The notes under the pieces: generated by a model | The model's input: the letters and a program-made list of their open reading frames with translations, nothing else | What the model was told of the DNA's origin: nothing | Database searches by the model: none | In this document: piece by piece, positions 16,972 through 25,216 of the stretch | Layout of the letters: each line of letters begins with the position of its first letter | Numbering within the stretch: position 1 is the first letter of the stretch | Translations under genes and position numbers: made by a program | From: Amycolatopsis mongoliensis | GTDB taxonomy: Bacteria > Actinomycetota > Actinomycetes > Mycobacteriales > Pseudonocardiaceae | Length of the DNA stretch: 64,000 bases | Direction of reading: 5' to 3' | NCBI RefSeq assembly: GCF_030285665.1 | Contig: NZ_CP127295.1 | Location: forward strand, 4,340,001-4,404,000

Positions 16972-17331
16972 ATGGGCGAGTGGCACCGCACCGCGTGCAG
17001 CCTCTGCTACCTCAACTGCGGGCTGGAGGTGCAGCTCGACGGCCGGAAGATCACCCGCGTCCGCGGCGACAAGGCGCATCCGCGCTCGGGCGGCTACCTG
17101 TGCCAGAAGGCCCAGCGCCTGACCTGGTACGGCGACCACGAAGACCGGCTGACGACGCCGCTGCGCCGGCGTCAACCTCTTGACCGACGCCCTGGACCGC
17201 GACCCGATCGCGGGCACCCCGCACCACAAGGACGTCCCGCGCGCCTGGAGCCCGCGACGGGGGAGGAACGGACCCGGGCGGAGACGGACAGCGCGCGCGT
17301 CCGCGAGACCGTCGCGAGTGGACGGTCTTAG
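16972..17331 (+). pseudogene. Internally deleted molybdopterin oxidoreductase
   Basis: The first 60 or so residues are a clean N-terminus of a molybdopterin/Fe-S oxidoreductase: the CSLCYLNCGLEVQ cluster with its fourth cysteine in GGYLCQKAQRL binds a 4Fe-4S cluster, and GDHEDRLTTPL is the usual next segment. Immediately after, at about 17168, another frame reads GVNLLTDALDRDPIAGTPHH, which is the conserved extreme C-terminus of the same family. Further on the first frame resumes with ARLEPATGEER. So some 600 or more residues have been deleted, with frameshifts. The ATG at 16972 has AAGGGG upstream. It cannot make an active enzyme. Confidence 0.75.
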
Positions 17332-17382
17332 CTTTTCACCGGATTTTCGGCCATAGTGGTACCCCTTGACCGAAGGGGGCCC

Positions 17383-17928
17383 ATGCGCAAGATCGTTTCG
17401 AACCTGTTCATCTCGCTCGACGGCGTGGTGGAGGCGCCGGACAAGTGGTCGCTCCGGTACTGGAACGACGAAATCGGCCAGGCGGTCGGCGGCGGGATGG
17501 CCGCGGCCGACGCGATGCTGCTCGGGCGTGTCACCTACGAAGGGTTCGCCGAGGCGTGGCCCGGCCGGACCGCCGAGGACGACGAAGGCGCCGAGTTCAT
17601 GAACAATGTGCGCAAGTACGTGCTTTCGTCGACTTTGTCCGACGTGAGCTGGAACAACTCGACGCTGCTGACCGGCGACCCGGTCGCGGCCGTCCGCGCG
17701 CTGAAGACCGAGCCCGGCGGCGACATCATGACCAGCGGCAGCACGACGGCGGTGCGCTGGCTGCTGTCCGAAGGCCTGGTCGACGAGCTGAACCTGCTGC
17801 TGTACCCGATCGTCGTCGGGCAGGGGAAGCGGCTGTTCCCCGCCGAGGGGCCGGCCTTCCCGCTCGTGCTGAAGAAGTCGGCCACGTTCGGCAACGGCGT
17901 CGTCCAGCTGACCTACGTCCCGGCGTGA
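17383..17928 (+). CDS. Dihydrofolate reductase-like (RibD C-terminal domain) protein
   Basis: A 181-residue protein of the YyaP/YwjB-like DHFR fold. Typical parts are KIVSNLFISLDGVVEAPDKW at the N-terminus, MLLGRVTYEGFAEAW, DIMTSGSTTAVRWLLSEGLV and ELNLLLYPIVVGQGKRLFP. Members reduce pteridine- or pyrimidine-like substrates, or have no known substrate. The ATG at 17383 has AAGGGGG at 17373-17379. The stop overlaps the GTG of the epoxide hydrolase (GTGA), so the two are coupled; the functional link between them is not clear. Confidence 0.85.
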   Translation: MRKIVSNLFISLDGVVEAPDKWSLRYWNDEIGQAVGGGMAAADAMLLGRVTYEGFAEAWPGRTAEDDEGAEFMNNVRKYVLSSTLSDVSWNNSTLLTGDPVAAVRALKTEPGGDIMTSGSTTAVRWLLSEGLVDELNLLLYPIVVGQGKRLFPAEGPAFPLVLKKSATFGNGVVQLTYVPA

Positions 17929-19028
17929 TCACGCCGTTCCGGATCGAGGTCCCCGAGGCGGATCTCGCCGACCTGCGGGCGCGGCTGCGCGGGACCCGCT
18001 GGCCCGAGGCCGGCCCGGACGACTGGAGCCAGGGCACGCCGCTGGAGTACCTGCGTTCTCTGTGCGACTACTGGGCTTCCGGCTACGACTGGCGGGTCGT
18101 GGAAGCGCGGATGAACCGGTTTCCGCAGTACCGCACGGAAATCGACGGCCTGGGCATCCACTTCCTGCACGTGCGTTCGGCGCGGTCCGATGCGCTCCCG
18201 CTGATCCTCACGCACGGCTGGCCCGGCTCGTTCCTCGAGTTCACCAAGGTGATCGAGCCGCTTTCGCGCGAGTTCCACCTGGTGATCCCGTCGCTGCCGG
18301 GCTACGGCTTCAGCGACAAGCCGTCGTCGCCGGGCTGGGGGATCGAGCGGATCGCTTCCGCTTGGGCCGCGTTGATGGCCCGCTTGGGCTACTCCCGGTA
18401 CGGCGCCCAGGGCGGCGACTGGGGGACGTCGATCACGACGTCGCTGGCCCAGCAGGACGCGGCGCACCTGGCGGGCATCCACCTGAACCCGCCGATCGCG
18501 GCCCCGGACCCGGCGACGTTCGACGACTTGACTGTTTCCGAACGGGCTTCCCTGGCGGCGTTGGACCACGCGCAGCGGTGGGAGGACGGGTATTCGGTGC
18601 AGCAGTCGACCCGCCCGCAGACGATCGGCTACGGGCTGCTGGACTCCCCGGCGGGGCTGTGCGGCTGGCTGGTGGAGAAGTTCCACGCGTGGTCGGACGG
18701 CTTCCCGTTCACCCGCGACGAGCTCCTGGACGACGTGACGCTGTACTGGCTGACCGGCACGGCGGCGTCGTCGGCCCGGTTGTACTGGGAGAGCATCCGT
18801 AAGGTCCAGAAGTGGTTCTCGGAGGCGACCGACGACACGGTCGACGTACCGACGGGGTGTTCGATCTTCCCGAAGGAGATGCCCCGGCCGTCGCGCCGGT
18901 GGGCCGCTAAGCGGTATACGGACATCCGGCATTGGAACGAGCTGGAGCGCGGCGGTCACTTCGCGGCTTACGAGCAACCCGAGCTGTTCGTGGACGAGGT
19001 GCGGACGTTCTTCCGGCTGGTCCGCTGA
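17925..19028 (+). CDS. Epoxide hydrolase, alpha/beta-hydrolase fold with EHN N-terminal domain
   Basis: A 367-residue hydrolase. An N-terminal EHN lid domain (FRIEVPEADLADLRARLRGT and YGYDWR-like YWASGYDWRVVEARMN) precedes the alpha/beta core. HGWPGS at about residues 96-101 forms the oxyanion region, AQGGDWGTSI carries the nucleophile Asp165, and GGHFAAYEQPEL carries the catalytic His345. The enzyme opens epoxides to diols through an ester intermediate, in the cytoplasm. The GTG start overlaps the preceding stop. Its 3' end overlaps a convergent small gene by 61 bp. Confidence 0.88.
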   Translation: MITPFRIEVPEADLADLRARLRGTRWPEAGPDDWSQGTPLEYLRSLCDYWASGYDWRVVEARMNRFPQYRTEIDGLGIHFLHVRSARSDALPLILTHGWPGSFLEFTKVIEPLSREFHLVIPSLPGYGFSDKPSSPGWGIERIASAWAALMARLGYSRYGAQGGDWGTSITTSLAQQDAAHLAGIHLNPPIAAPDPATFDDLTVSERASLAALDHAQRWEDGYSVQQSTRPQTIGYGLLDSPAGLCGWLVEKFHAWSDGFPFTRDELLDDVTLYWLTGTAASSARLYWESIRKVQKWFSEATDDTVDVPTGCSIFPKEMPRPSRRWAAKRYTDIRHWNELERGGHFAAYEQPELFVDEVRTFFRLVR

Positions 19029-19354
19029 CGCTCGAAGCCCTTCGGGTCGGCCAGATACCGGTCCAGCTCCGGATCCTCGTGCAGCTCGGTGAACCCGTCC
19101 TCGACGTCCCGCCCCAGCTCGGCCCGCAACCGGGCCAGCGCCGCGCGGGTGTCCGCGTTGAACTTCACGCACCGCGCTTCCCGCCACGGTCCTGGGTCCG
19201 GCGGGTAGTCCCAGTTCAGCGACTCGTCGTACTGTTCCGCCAGGCTCTCCAGCGAAACACGCAGGTCGGCGCTGATCGGCAGCTCGTCGAGGTCTGCGGG
19301 GCCCAGCCACCCCCACAGCACCGCGCCCGAGCCCGCGTCGAAGAAGAAGCGCAG
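18968..19354 (-). CDS. Conserved-looking protein of unknown function
   Basis: About 128 residues: LRFFFDAGSGAVLWGWLG at the start, then YDESLNWDYPPDPGPW, CVKFNADTRAALARLRAEL and a charged C-terminus. The sequence has the look of a widespread actinobacterial small protein, function unknown. No ATG or GTG sits at the natural start; the frame begins with CTG at 19352-19354, one base after the stop of the acyl-CoA ligase, so I infer coupled re-initiation. The last 18 or so residues are antisense to the epoxide hydrolase end. The start is uncertain. Confidence 0.6.
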   Translation of the reverse strand: MRFFFDAGSGAVLWGWLGPADLDELPISADLRVSLESLAEQYDESLNWDYPPDPGPWREARCVKFNADTRAALARLRAELGRDVEDGFTELHEDPELDRYLADPKGFERQRTSRKNVRTSSTNSSGCS

Positions 19355-19355
19355 G

Positions 19356-20879
19356 TCAGTTGACCCGCCGGGACCGGCCTTCCCAGAACGGCTCCCGGAG
19401 CTTGAACTTCTGGATCTTGCCCGTAGCCGTGCGAGGAAGCTCATCCAGGAACTCTATGCGCTTCGGGCACTTGTACCCGGCCAGGTACTCCCGGCAGTGC
19501 TTGATCAGCTCCTCGGCCGTCACCGGCTCCGAGGTGACCACCAGAGCCGTGACCAGCTCGCCCCACTTCTCGTCCGGGATGCCGATCACCGCCGCCTCGC
19601 GCACCGCCGGGTGCGAGTTCAGCGCGTCCTCCACCTCGATCGACGACACGTTCTCGCCACCCGAGATGATCACGTCCTTCTTGCGGTCGGCGATCGTCAG
19701 GTACCCGTCCTCGAACGTTCCGCCGTCGCCCGTGTGGAACCAGTTGCCCTCCTGGACCCGCGCGGTCTCCGACGGGTTCTCCCAGTAGCCGTCCAGGTTG
19801 TGGTTCGACTGCGCGAGCACCTCGCCGTCGGTGTCCACGGCGATCCGGACGCCCAGCGCCGGCGTCCCCGCGCGGCCCAGCAGCCGGGCCTGCTCGTACG
19901 GGTCCAGGTCCGCCCACTCGCTGCGCATCCGGTTCACCGTCAGCAGTGGCGCCGTCTCGGTGAGCCCGTAGATCTGGATGAACTCCCAGCCCAGCTCCGC
20001 GCGCACGCGCTCGATCGTGCGCGTCGGCGGCGGTGCGCCGGCCACCACGATCCGGACGCGGTCGCGGCCCGGGATCTCGCCCTCCCACGTCGCCGCGCCG
20101 TCCAGCGCCGCCGTGACCACCGCGGGCGCGGCGCACAGGATCGTGACGCCGTGCTCTTCGATGCGCCGCAGGATCTCGGTGCCGTCGACCTTCCGCAGCA
20201 CGATGTGCCGTCCGCCGAGGCCGGTCACCGCGTACGGCATGCCCCAGCCGTTGCAGTGGAACATCGGCAGCGTGTGCAGCAGGACGTCGTTGTCGTTCAG
20301 CGTCGTGTGCAGGCCGAACACGGCGGCGTTCAGCCAGATGTTGCGCTGGGTGAGCTGCACGCCCTTCGGCCGCGCCGTCGTGCCCGACGTGTAGTTGATG
20401 GTCGCCGTGGCCGACTCGTCGCCCGCCCACGGGCGCGGCGTCCCCCCGCCGCCCCAGATCGCCTCGTCGTCGCGGCCGAGGACGAAGACGTGCTTGGCCG
20501 TCACCGTGTCGAGCAGGTGCGCCAGCTCGGGGTCGACGATCAGCACCTCGGCCCCGGAGTGCTCCACGATGTACTTGACCTCGGCCGGCGCGAGCCGGAA
20601 GTTCACCGGCACCAGGACCCGGCCCCAGCCGGACACGCCGAAGAACGACACGAGCAGCCGCGCGGCGTTGTGCGAAACCATCGCGACGCGCCCACCGACC
20701 GGCACGCCGAGCGCGTCGAGGTTCGCGGCCTGCGCGCGGGCCCGCTGCGCCACTTCGCGGTAGGTCAGGGAACCCCAGCTCGGCGCGGGCTGGTCCGGCT
20801 CGTCGACCACCGCGACGCGATCCGGGTACACCGTTTCCGCGCGGTCGAGGAAGTCCCGGACACCCAGATCGAAGAACAT
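19356..20879 (-). CDS. Acyl-CoA synthetase (AMP-binding, FadD-like)
   Basis: A 507-residue adenylate-forming enzyme that activates a fatty or aryl acid to its CoA thioester. All core motifs are present: INYTSGTTARPKGVQLTQ (P-loop), IYGLTETAP, NWFHTGDGG, the hinge region DRKKDVIISGGENVSS and the C-terminal catalytic lysine in PRTATGKIQKFKL. The ATG at 20877-20879 has a G-rich site GGGGG just upstream; the longer frame lacks family resemblance. It is divergent from a coiled-coil gene and may be followed by the small 128-residue gene. The chain length is not predictable. Confidence 0.9.
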   Translation of the reverse strand: MFFDLGVRDFLDRAETVYPDRVAVVDEPDQPAPSWGSLTYREVAQRARAQAANLDALGVPVGGRVAMVSHNAARLLVSFFGVSGWGRVLVPVNFRLAPAEVKYIVEHSGAEVLIVDPELAHLLDTVTAKHVFVLGRDDEAIWGGGGTPRPWAGDESATATINYTSGTTARPKGVQLTQRNIWLNAAVFGLHTTLNDNDVLLHTLPMFHCNGWGMPYAVTGLGGRHIVLRKVDGTEILRRIEEHGVTILCAAPAVVTAALDGAATWEGEIPGRDRVRIVVAGAPPPTRTIERVRAELGWEFIQIYGLTETAPLLTVNRMRSEWADLDPYEQARLLGRAGTPALGVRIAVDTDGEVLAQSNHNLDGYWENPSETARVQEGNWFHTGDGGTFEDGYLTIADRKKDVIISGGENVSSIEVEDALNSHPAVREAAVIGIPDEKWGELVTALVVTSEPVTAEELIKHCREYLAGYKCPKRIEFLDELPRTATGKIQKFKLREPFWEGRSRRVN

Positions 20880-20940
20880 GCCCCCGATGATGACTCTTCG
20901 CAGGTGCTCGCACCAGTCCGATGTGGTTCGCTGGAGCACG

Positions 20941-21786
20941 ATGGACTTCGACACGGTGGCCGGCGAGCTCTACGGGGGTGACCTCGCGGAGTTCGTCAGC
21001 GCGCGCAACGCGGCGGCGAAGGCCGCGAAGGCCGAAGGGGACGCCGAGCTCGCGAAGCGGATCCGCGAGCTGCGGAAGCCGACCACGGCCGCGGCGATCG
21101 TCAACCGCCTGGCCAGGGACGACGACGCCGAGCTGCGCGAGCTGGCCGAACTGGGCGACGAGCTGCGCGACGCGCACACGCGCCTGGCCGGCGACGAGCT
21201 GCGGGCGCTGACCCGGCGCCGCGGCGAGCTGGTCCGGCGGATCGTCCACGGGCTGCCGTCGATGAGCGACACCGTCTCCCGCGAGGTCGAGGCGACGCTG
21301 GAGGCCGTCGCGGCCGACCCGGGTACCGCGGAGCTCGCCGTGGCCGGGCGCCTGACGTCGGTTGCGCACCAGGACGCCGACCAGTGGTTCACCCTCGCCG
21401 CGACGGCCCCGCCGTCGGCCGGCAAGCGCCCGGCGAAACTGGTGGAAAAGGCCGAACCGGCCAAGCCGAAGAAGGCCGAAAAGGACCGTCGGCGCGAGGA
21501 AGAGGACCGCAAGGAGCGCGAACGCGCCCGGGCCGAGCGCGAGCGCCTGCGCAAGGAGGCCGCCGAGCTGGCGAAGGAGCGCGCGGTGGCCGAGCGCGAC
21601 CTCGTCCGCACCGAACGCGCGGCCGAACAGGCGACCGCCCGCGTCGACGACCTGCGCGCCCGCCTGGCCGAGGCCGAGGAACGCTCCGAGCGCGCGACAG
21701 CGGAGTTCGAGAAGGCGAAGGAAGCGTACGAGCAGGCCGACGCGGCGGCGAACGAGGCGCAGAAAGCCGCTGACGCCGCTCGCTGA
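20941..21786 (+). CDS. Charged coiled-coil protein of unknown function
   Basis: A 281-residue soluble protein. Residues 1-150 are helical (MDFDTVAGELYGGDLAEFV; KPTTAAAIVNRLARDD; ELRALTRRRGELVRRIVHGL). Residues 165-281 are a long Lys/Arg/Glu/Ala coiled coil with heptad character. The N-terminal pattern with VNRLAR is recurrent among actinobacterial proteins of unknown role. GGAG lies five bases before the ATG. It is divergent from the acyl-CoA ligase with 61 bp between starts. No catalytic motif was seen. Confidence 0.8.
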   Translation: MDFDTVAGELYGGDLAEFVSARNAAAKAAKAEGDAELAKRIRELRKPTTAAAIVNRLARDDDAELRELAELGDELRDAHTRLAGDELRALTRRRGELVRRIVHGLPSMSDTVSREVEATLEAVAADPGTAELAVAGRLTSVAHQDADQWFTLAATAPPSAGKRPAKLVEKAEPAKPKKAEKDRRREEEDRKERERARAERERLRKEAAELAKERAVAERDLVRTERAAEQATARVDDLRARLAEAEERSERATAEFEKAKEAYEQADAAANEAQKAADAAR

Positions 21787-21793
21787 GCCGTGC

Positions 21794-21886
21794 TAACGTG
21801 GCGGCGCGCCCCGGATGGGCCTACGCACGGAGGTAGTGGCTACTCAGCCCCCTTGAATCGACACGTTCTGCTTTCCTGGCAGAAGT
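21794..21886 (+). promoter_or_regulatory. Promoter and leader of the Ddn-hemerythrin gene, possibly a decayed N-terminus
   Basis: TAACGT at 21794-21799 fits a -10 box. A 13-codon open frame (21815-21856, MGLRTEVVATQPP) follows, containing GGAGG at 21829-21833 and ending in a C-run. Just after, another frame reads LNRHVLLSW, resembling the missing N-terminus of the Ddn domain. This is therefore either a leader with a short upstream frame or a frameshifted gene start. Confidence 0.35.
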
Positions 21887-22672
21887 GTGCCCTCCGCGTG
21901 CTCATCCCGTGTCGGTTCACGGCCTCCGGTGATCACTTCATCGGAAAGGACCAGCTTGATCCTGCTCACCACGACCGGTGCCCGTACGGGCCGGCCGCAC
22001 CGCATTCCCTTGGGTGCCTTGGACATCGGCGGCCGCCTGGTCGTCGTCGCTTCGGCGATGGGCGCGCCGAAGCACCCGGCCTGGTACCACAACATCCGCC
22101 GCAACCCGCTGGTCACCGTGGAAACCGACGCGGAGACGTTCGAAGCGATGGCCGCGCTCCCGCCGGACCGCGACGCGCTGTTCGCCGAGGTCGTCGCGCG
22201 CGAACCGGGGTTCGCGGACTACCAGGCGAAGACGGCTCGCGTGCTGCCGGTCGTGGAGCTGCACCGGCTCGATGCCGTGCGCCGCATGGGCGACTGGCTC
22301 GTCGAGGTGCACGACTGGCTGCGCGCCGAGCTGCGAGACCTGCGCGACGGTGGGTCGAAGCGCCTGAGCACGCGGTGTTCCGGCTTCTGCACCGCTCTCA
22401 CCCGCCACCACACCGGGGAAGGCGCGGCGATCTTCCCGATGCTCGCCGCGCGATTCCCGGCACTCGCGCCGGCGCTGGACAAGCTCGGCGAGGACCACGT
22501 CGTCGTCGCGCGGTTGCAGGAGGAGATCCAGCGGCTCGTCGACGAGGAGACCGATCCGGCCCGCCTGCGGACGGAGTTCGACCGGCTGGCGTCCGCTTTG
22601 GACGACCACTTCGCCTACGAGGAGCGCACGCTCGTCACCGCGCTGAACGCCCTCCTGCCCGCGCCCGGCTGA
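21887..22672 (+). CDS. Deazaflavin (F420)-dependent nitroreductase-like domain fused to a hemerythrin domain
   Basis: About 261 residues in this frame. The N-terminal half is a Ddn-like split-barrel domain: LILLTTTGARTGRPHRIPLG, VVVASAMGAPKHPAWYHNIR, NPLVTVETDAETFEA and TARVLPVVELHR. The C-terminal half is an HHE hemerythrin-like helical bundle that can carry a di-iron centre: VEVHDWLRAELRDLRD, LTRHHTGEGAAIFPML, GEDHVVVARLQEEI and DHFAYEERTLVTALN give the His/Glu ligands. Ddn proteins use F420H2; hemerythrins sense or carry O2 or NO. The usual first 25 or so Ddn residues before LILLTTTG are not recognisable in this frame, but pieces appear in another, suggesting a frameshift. The GTG start is provisional. 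Confidence 0.75.
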   Translation: MPSACSSRVGSRPPVITSSERTSLILLTTTGARTGRPHRIPLGALDIGGRLVVVASAMGAPKHPAWYHNIRRNPLVTVETDAETFEAMAALPPDRDALFAEVVAREPGFADYQAKTARVLPVVELHRLDAVRRMGDWLVEVHDWLRAELRDLRDGGSKRLSTRCSGFCTALTRHHTGEGAAIFPMLAARFPALAPALDKLGEDHVVVARLQEEIQRLVDEETDPARLRTEFDRLASALDDHFAYEERTLVTALNALLPAPG

Positions 22673-23524
22673 TCAGAGCAGCACTTCGGCGAGCTGCCGG
22701 TGGTTCTCGGCCTCGACCTCGGCCGACCGGCCGATCACCTGCACGGCCACGTGGTCGGCGCCCGCGTCCACATGGGACCGCAGCCCCTTCGCGACGTCCT
22801 CCGGTGTCCCGTGCAGCGCGAGGTCGTCGATCAGCCGGTCGCTGCCACCGCCCGCGACGTCGGCGTCGGTGTAGCCGTGGCGCAGCAGGTTGTTCACGTA
22901 GTTGCGGAGCCCGAGGTAGGGCTCGCGGATGAAGGCGCGGCCGACTTCGCGGGCCTCCTCGGGAGCACCGAGGACGACTTTCTGTTCCGGGGCCAGGATC
23001 TTTCCCGCGCCGAGGACCGACCGCGCGTGCCGCGTGTGCGCGACCGGCACGAGGTACGGGTGCGCGCCCGCGGTGCGGTCCCCGGCCAGTTTCAGCACGC
23101 GGTCGCCGAGCGCGGCGAGCACCCGGGCCTCGGCGGGCACGCCGGCCGCGTCGAGCCGGTCGAGGAAGCCGACGAGCGTGTCGTACGGGCTGTGGTACCC
23201 GGTGACGGACTCGGGGTGGCCGACGCCGATCCCCAGCAGCAAGCGCTTTCCGTACCGGTCCGCGAGCCGGTGGTACGCCTCGGCGAGCGGCTCCGGCGCG
23301 TCGGCCCAGACGTTCACGATCGCCGTCGCCACGGTGATCCGCTCGGTCGAGGCCAGGATGTCTTCGACGAAGGCGAGGTCGCTGATCGAGGCCCGCCCGG
23401 TGCCGAGCCAGGCCGTGCCGTAGCCGAGCTTGTCCGCGGCGACGGCGTGCTGCTTGCGGGTCACGTCGTCGCGGTGCGGGGACAGGAACACGCCGAAGGT
23501 GCCGAGGTTCACTACACTTGTCAT
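22673..23524 (-). CDS. LLM-class F420-dependent oxidoreductase
   Basis: A 283-residue luciferase-like flavin/F420 enzyme. Recognisable parts are LGTFGVFLSPHRDDVTRKQH, KLGYGTAWLGTGRASISD, ERITVATAIVNVWADAPEP, RLLLGIGVGHPESV and the C-terminal AGADHVAVQVIGRSAEVE. It belongs to the actinobacterial TIGR03620-type LLM group by its look. It is downstream of, and on the same strand as, a TetR gene and has a near-identical copy of the TetR upstream element in front of it, so it is very likely part of that regulon. The substrate is unknown. Confidence 0.85.
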   Translation of the reverse strand: MTSVVNLGTFGVFLSPHRDDVTRKQHAVAADKLGYGTAWLGTGRASISDLAFVEDILASTERITVATAIVNVWADAPEPLAEAYHRLADRYGKRLLLGIGVGHPESVTGYHSPYDTLVGFLDRLDAAGVPAEARVLAALGDRVLKLAGDRTAGAHPYLVPVAHTRHARSVLGAGKILAPEQKVVLGAPEEAREVGRAFIREPYLGLRNYVNNLLRHGYTDADVAGGGSDRLIDDLALHGTPEDVAKGLRSHVDAGADHVAVQVIGRSAEVEAENHRQLAEVLL

Positions 23525-23533
23525 AGACGTCAA

Positions 23534-23552
23534 TGTAGCAAATGTAGCGCCG
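23534..23552. promoter_or_regulatory. TetR-regulon element upstream of the LLM gene
   Basis: TGTAGCAAATGTAGCGCCG matches the element at 24247-24265 at 18 of 19 positions. It contains a direct repeat TGTAGC with 9-bp period. It lies ten bases before the LLM start on the minus strand, where a repressor would block transcription. Confidence 0.7.
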
Positions 23553-23557
23553 AGCTG

Positions 23558-24247
23558 TCAGCCGGCCAGCCGGTGCAGCCACTCGCGCAGCATCTGCCGT
23601 TCGGTCGGGGTCAAGGCATCGACGTCGTCCGCGAGCCGGGTCGACAAAGCGACCGCGAGGGCGCCGACGGACGAGCCCTCGGCGGGCCGGTCGGCCAGCA
23701 GCCCGGCCAGGACCGACTCGCGGACCTGGGTGGACATCGCCAGGTCGCGGCTCTCCTCGGGCTGCGCGATCAGGCTGAGCGTGACGCCGCTGTTGGCCGC
23801 CGCGAACTGCCGTGCGGCCTCCGCCGCCTCGACGCGCAGCCGGCCGTCGCGCGCCAGCGGCGTGAACAGCTCCAGCAACATCGCTTCGGCGCTCGAGGTG
23901 AGGTTGCACGGCACGCCCGGCTCGATCTGGCCGTAGAGCAGCACGTAGAACTGCGGGTTTTCCAGGCCGTACCCGACGTGCCGGTCCCAGCCCGCGCGGA
24001 TCCGGTCCACCGGGTCACCGCCGGGCGCGGGGGCCTGCACGTACTGCGTGAAGCCGTAGTTCACGACGGCGTCGAGCAGGCCCTGCTTGCTGCCGAAGTG
24101 GTGGTACAGCGTGGGGGCCTGGACGCCGGCGCGTTCGCAGATCGCCCGCGTCGACACCGGCCCGCCCTGCGCCTCGTGCAGGAGCTGCCCGGCGGCCAGC
24201 AGCAGGCGGTCGCGGGTGCTGGTGGCGTTGCTCGATCGTCCGGCCAT
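23558..24247 (-). CDS. TetR-family regulator
   Basis: A 229-residue repressor. The DNA-binding domain is STRDRLLLAAGQLLHEAQGG, VSTRAICERAGVQAPTLYHH, FGSKQGLLDAVV, a textbook TetR helix-turn-helix. The C-terminal ligand domain has a TetR_C-like helical make-up. It ends 34 bp before the LLM gene. A 19-bp element overlapping its own start is repeated before the LLM gene, which implies autoregulation and control of the neighbour. Confidence 0.9.
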   Translation of the reverse strand: MAGRSSNATSTRDRLLLAAGQLLHEAQGGPVSTRAICERAGVQAPTLYHHFGSKQGLLDAVVNYGFTQYVQAPAPGGDPVDRIRAGWDRHVGYGLENPQFYVLLYGQIEPGVPCNLTSSAEAMLLELFTPLARDGRLRVEAAEAARQFAAANSGVTLSLIAQPEESRDLAMSTQVRESVLAGLLADRPAEGSSVGALAVALSTRLADDVDALTPTERQMLREWLHRLAG

Positions 24248-24265
24248 GTAGCAATTGTAGCGCCG
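24247..24265. promoter_or_regulatory. TetR autoregulatory element
   Basis: TGTAGCAATTGTAGCGCCG, the partner of the 23534-23552 copy, begins at the first base of the TetR start codon and extends upstream. It includes the palindrome CAATTG and the 9-bp direct repeat of TGTAGC. Confidence 0.7.
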
Positions 24266-24275
24266 GTATGTAACG

Positions 24276-25205
24276 TCAGGCCCGTAGCCGCAGCTGCACC
24301 CGGCGAAGCCCGGCGAACGCGTTCAGCACCGCCGGGTCGGTCGTCGCCGCGTCCGGGCGCACCGACCGGTAGCCGTCCAGGAGGGCCTCCCGTAGCTCGT
24401 CGCGCTGCGGCAGGTGCTTGAGCTCGTCGAGCGCCACGGCGAGGTCGTACGCGTAGTGGCCGTACCCGCAGTCGTCGAAGTCGATCGCCCGGACCCGCCC
24501 GCGGTGGAACAGGTAGTTCTCCTGGCGCAGGTCGCCGTGGACCAGGCCGAAGACGTCGGCGCCACACCCCAGCTCGGCCCGCACCGCGCGCACCCGCCCG
24601 GCGGCGGCGCGGACCCGTTCGTCGCCACCGGCCAGCGCGACCGCCCGGTCGAGCACGGCGTCGGAGAAGCCGTCGACCTGCGAGCGGCCGAAGTCGGTGA
24701 GGTCGTCGACGCGACCGCGGTCGAGGCCGTTCATCCGCGCGCCGTGCAGGTGCAGCCGCGCCGCGAACTCGCCGACCGCGTAGAGCTGCGGGGCGCTGAG
24801 CCGTTCGTCGACGAACCGGCCGTCGACCCAGTGGCAGAGCACGCAGGTGCGCGGCTCCGGCACCGCCGGGTCGGCGACGACGGTGATCCAGTCCCGAGCC
24901 CGCGTCGGGACCGGCCGCGGGACCACGAGGTCGGTTTCACGGCCCAGTGCGGCGAGCCACGCCATTTCGGCCCGCACCTGCGCGGCACCCGGGCCGTCCG
25001 CGCGCTGCACGCGCAGTACGTACCGGTGGCCGTCGGCGCCGTCGACGCGGAACATCGTGTTGAGCCCGCGGCCCAGCGGCGTCAGGCGGGCCACCGGCAC
25101 GTCGTAGGCGGTCAGGGCGGCTTCGGCCAGCCGGCGCAGGCGTCTCGTGCGGCCCGAGCGGTCGAGCTCGGCGAACGGCCGGTCGTTCGCCGTCGAGCCC
25201 GCCAT
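24276..25205 (-). CDS. APH/choline-kinase-like phosphotransferase
   Basis: A 309-residue small-molecule kinase of the aminoglycoside-phosphotransferase fold. Residues 50-100 carry the ATP-binding lobe (PLGRGLNTMFRVDGADGHRY, VLRVQRADG). The Brenner-type catalytic loop reads LVHGDLRQENYLFH and the metal-binding DFD is in RAIDFDDCGYGHYAYDLAVA. The substrate could be an amino alcohol, amino acid or sugar. The ATG at 25203-25205 lies twelve bases after the stop of an aminotransferase gene on the same strand, so the two form an operon; a common pathway is likely. Confidence 0.85.
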   Translation of the reverse strand: MAGSTANDRPFAELDRSGRTRRLRRLAEAALTAYDVPVARLTPLGRGLNTMFRVDGADGHRYVLRVQRADGPGAAQVRAEMAWLAALGRETDLVVPRPVPTRARDWITVVADPAVPEPRTCVLCHWVDGRFVDERLSAPQLYAVGEFAARLHLHGARMNGLDRGRVDDLTDFGRSQVDGFSDAVLDRAVALAGGDERVRAAAGRVRAVRAELGCGADVFGLVHGDLRQENYLFHRGRVRAIDFDDCGYGHYAYDLAVALDELKHLPQRDELREALLDGYRSVRPDAATTDPAVLNAFAGLRRVQLRLRA

Positions 25206-25216
25206 GGCCCACGTGC

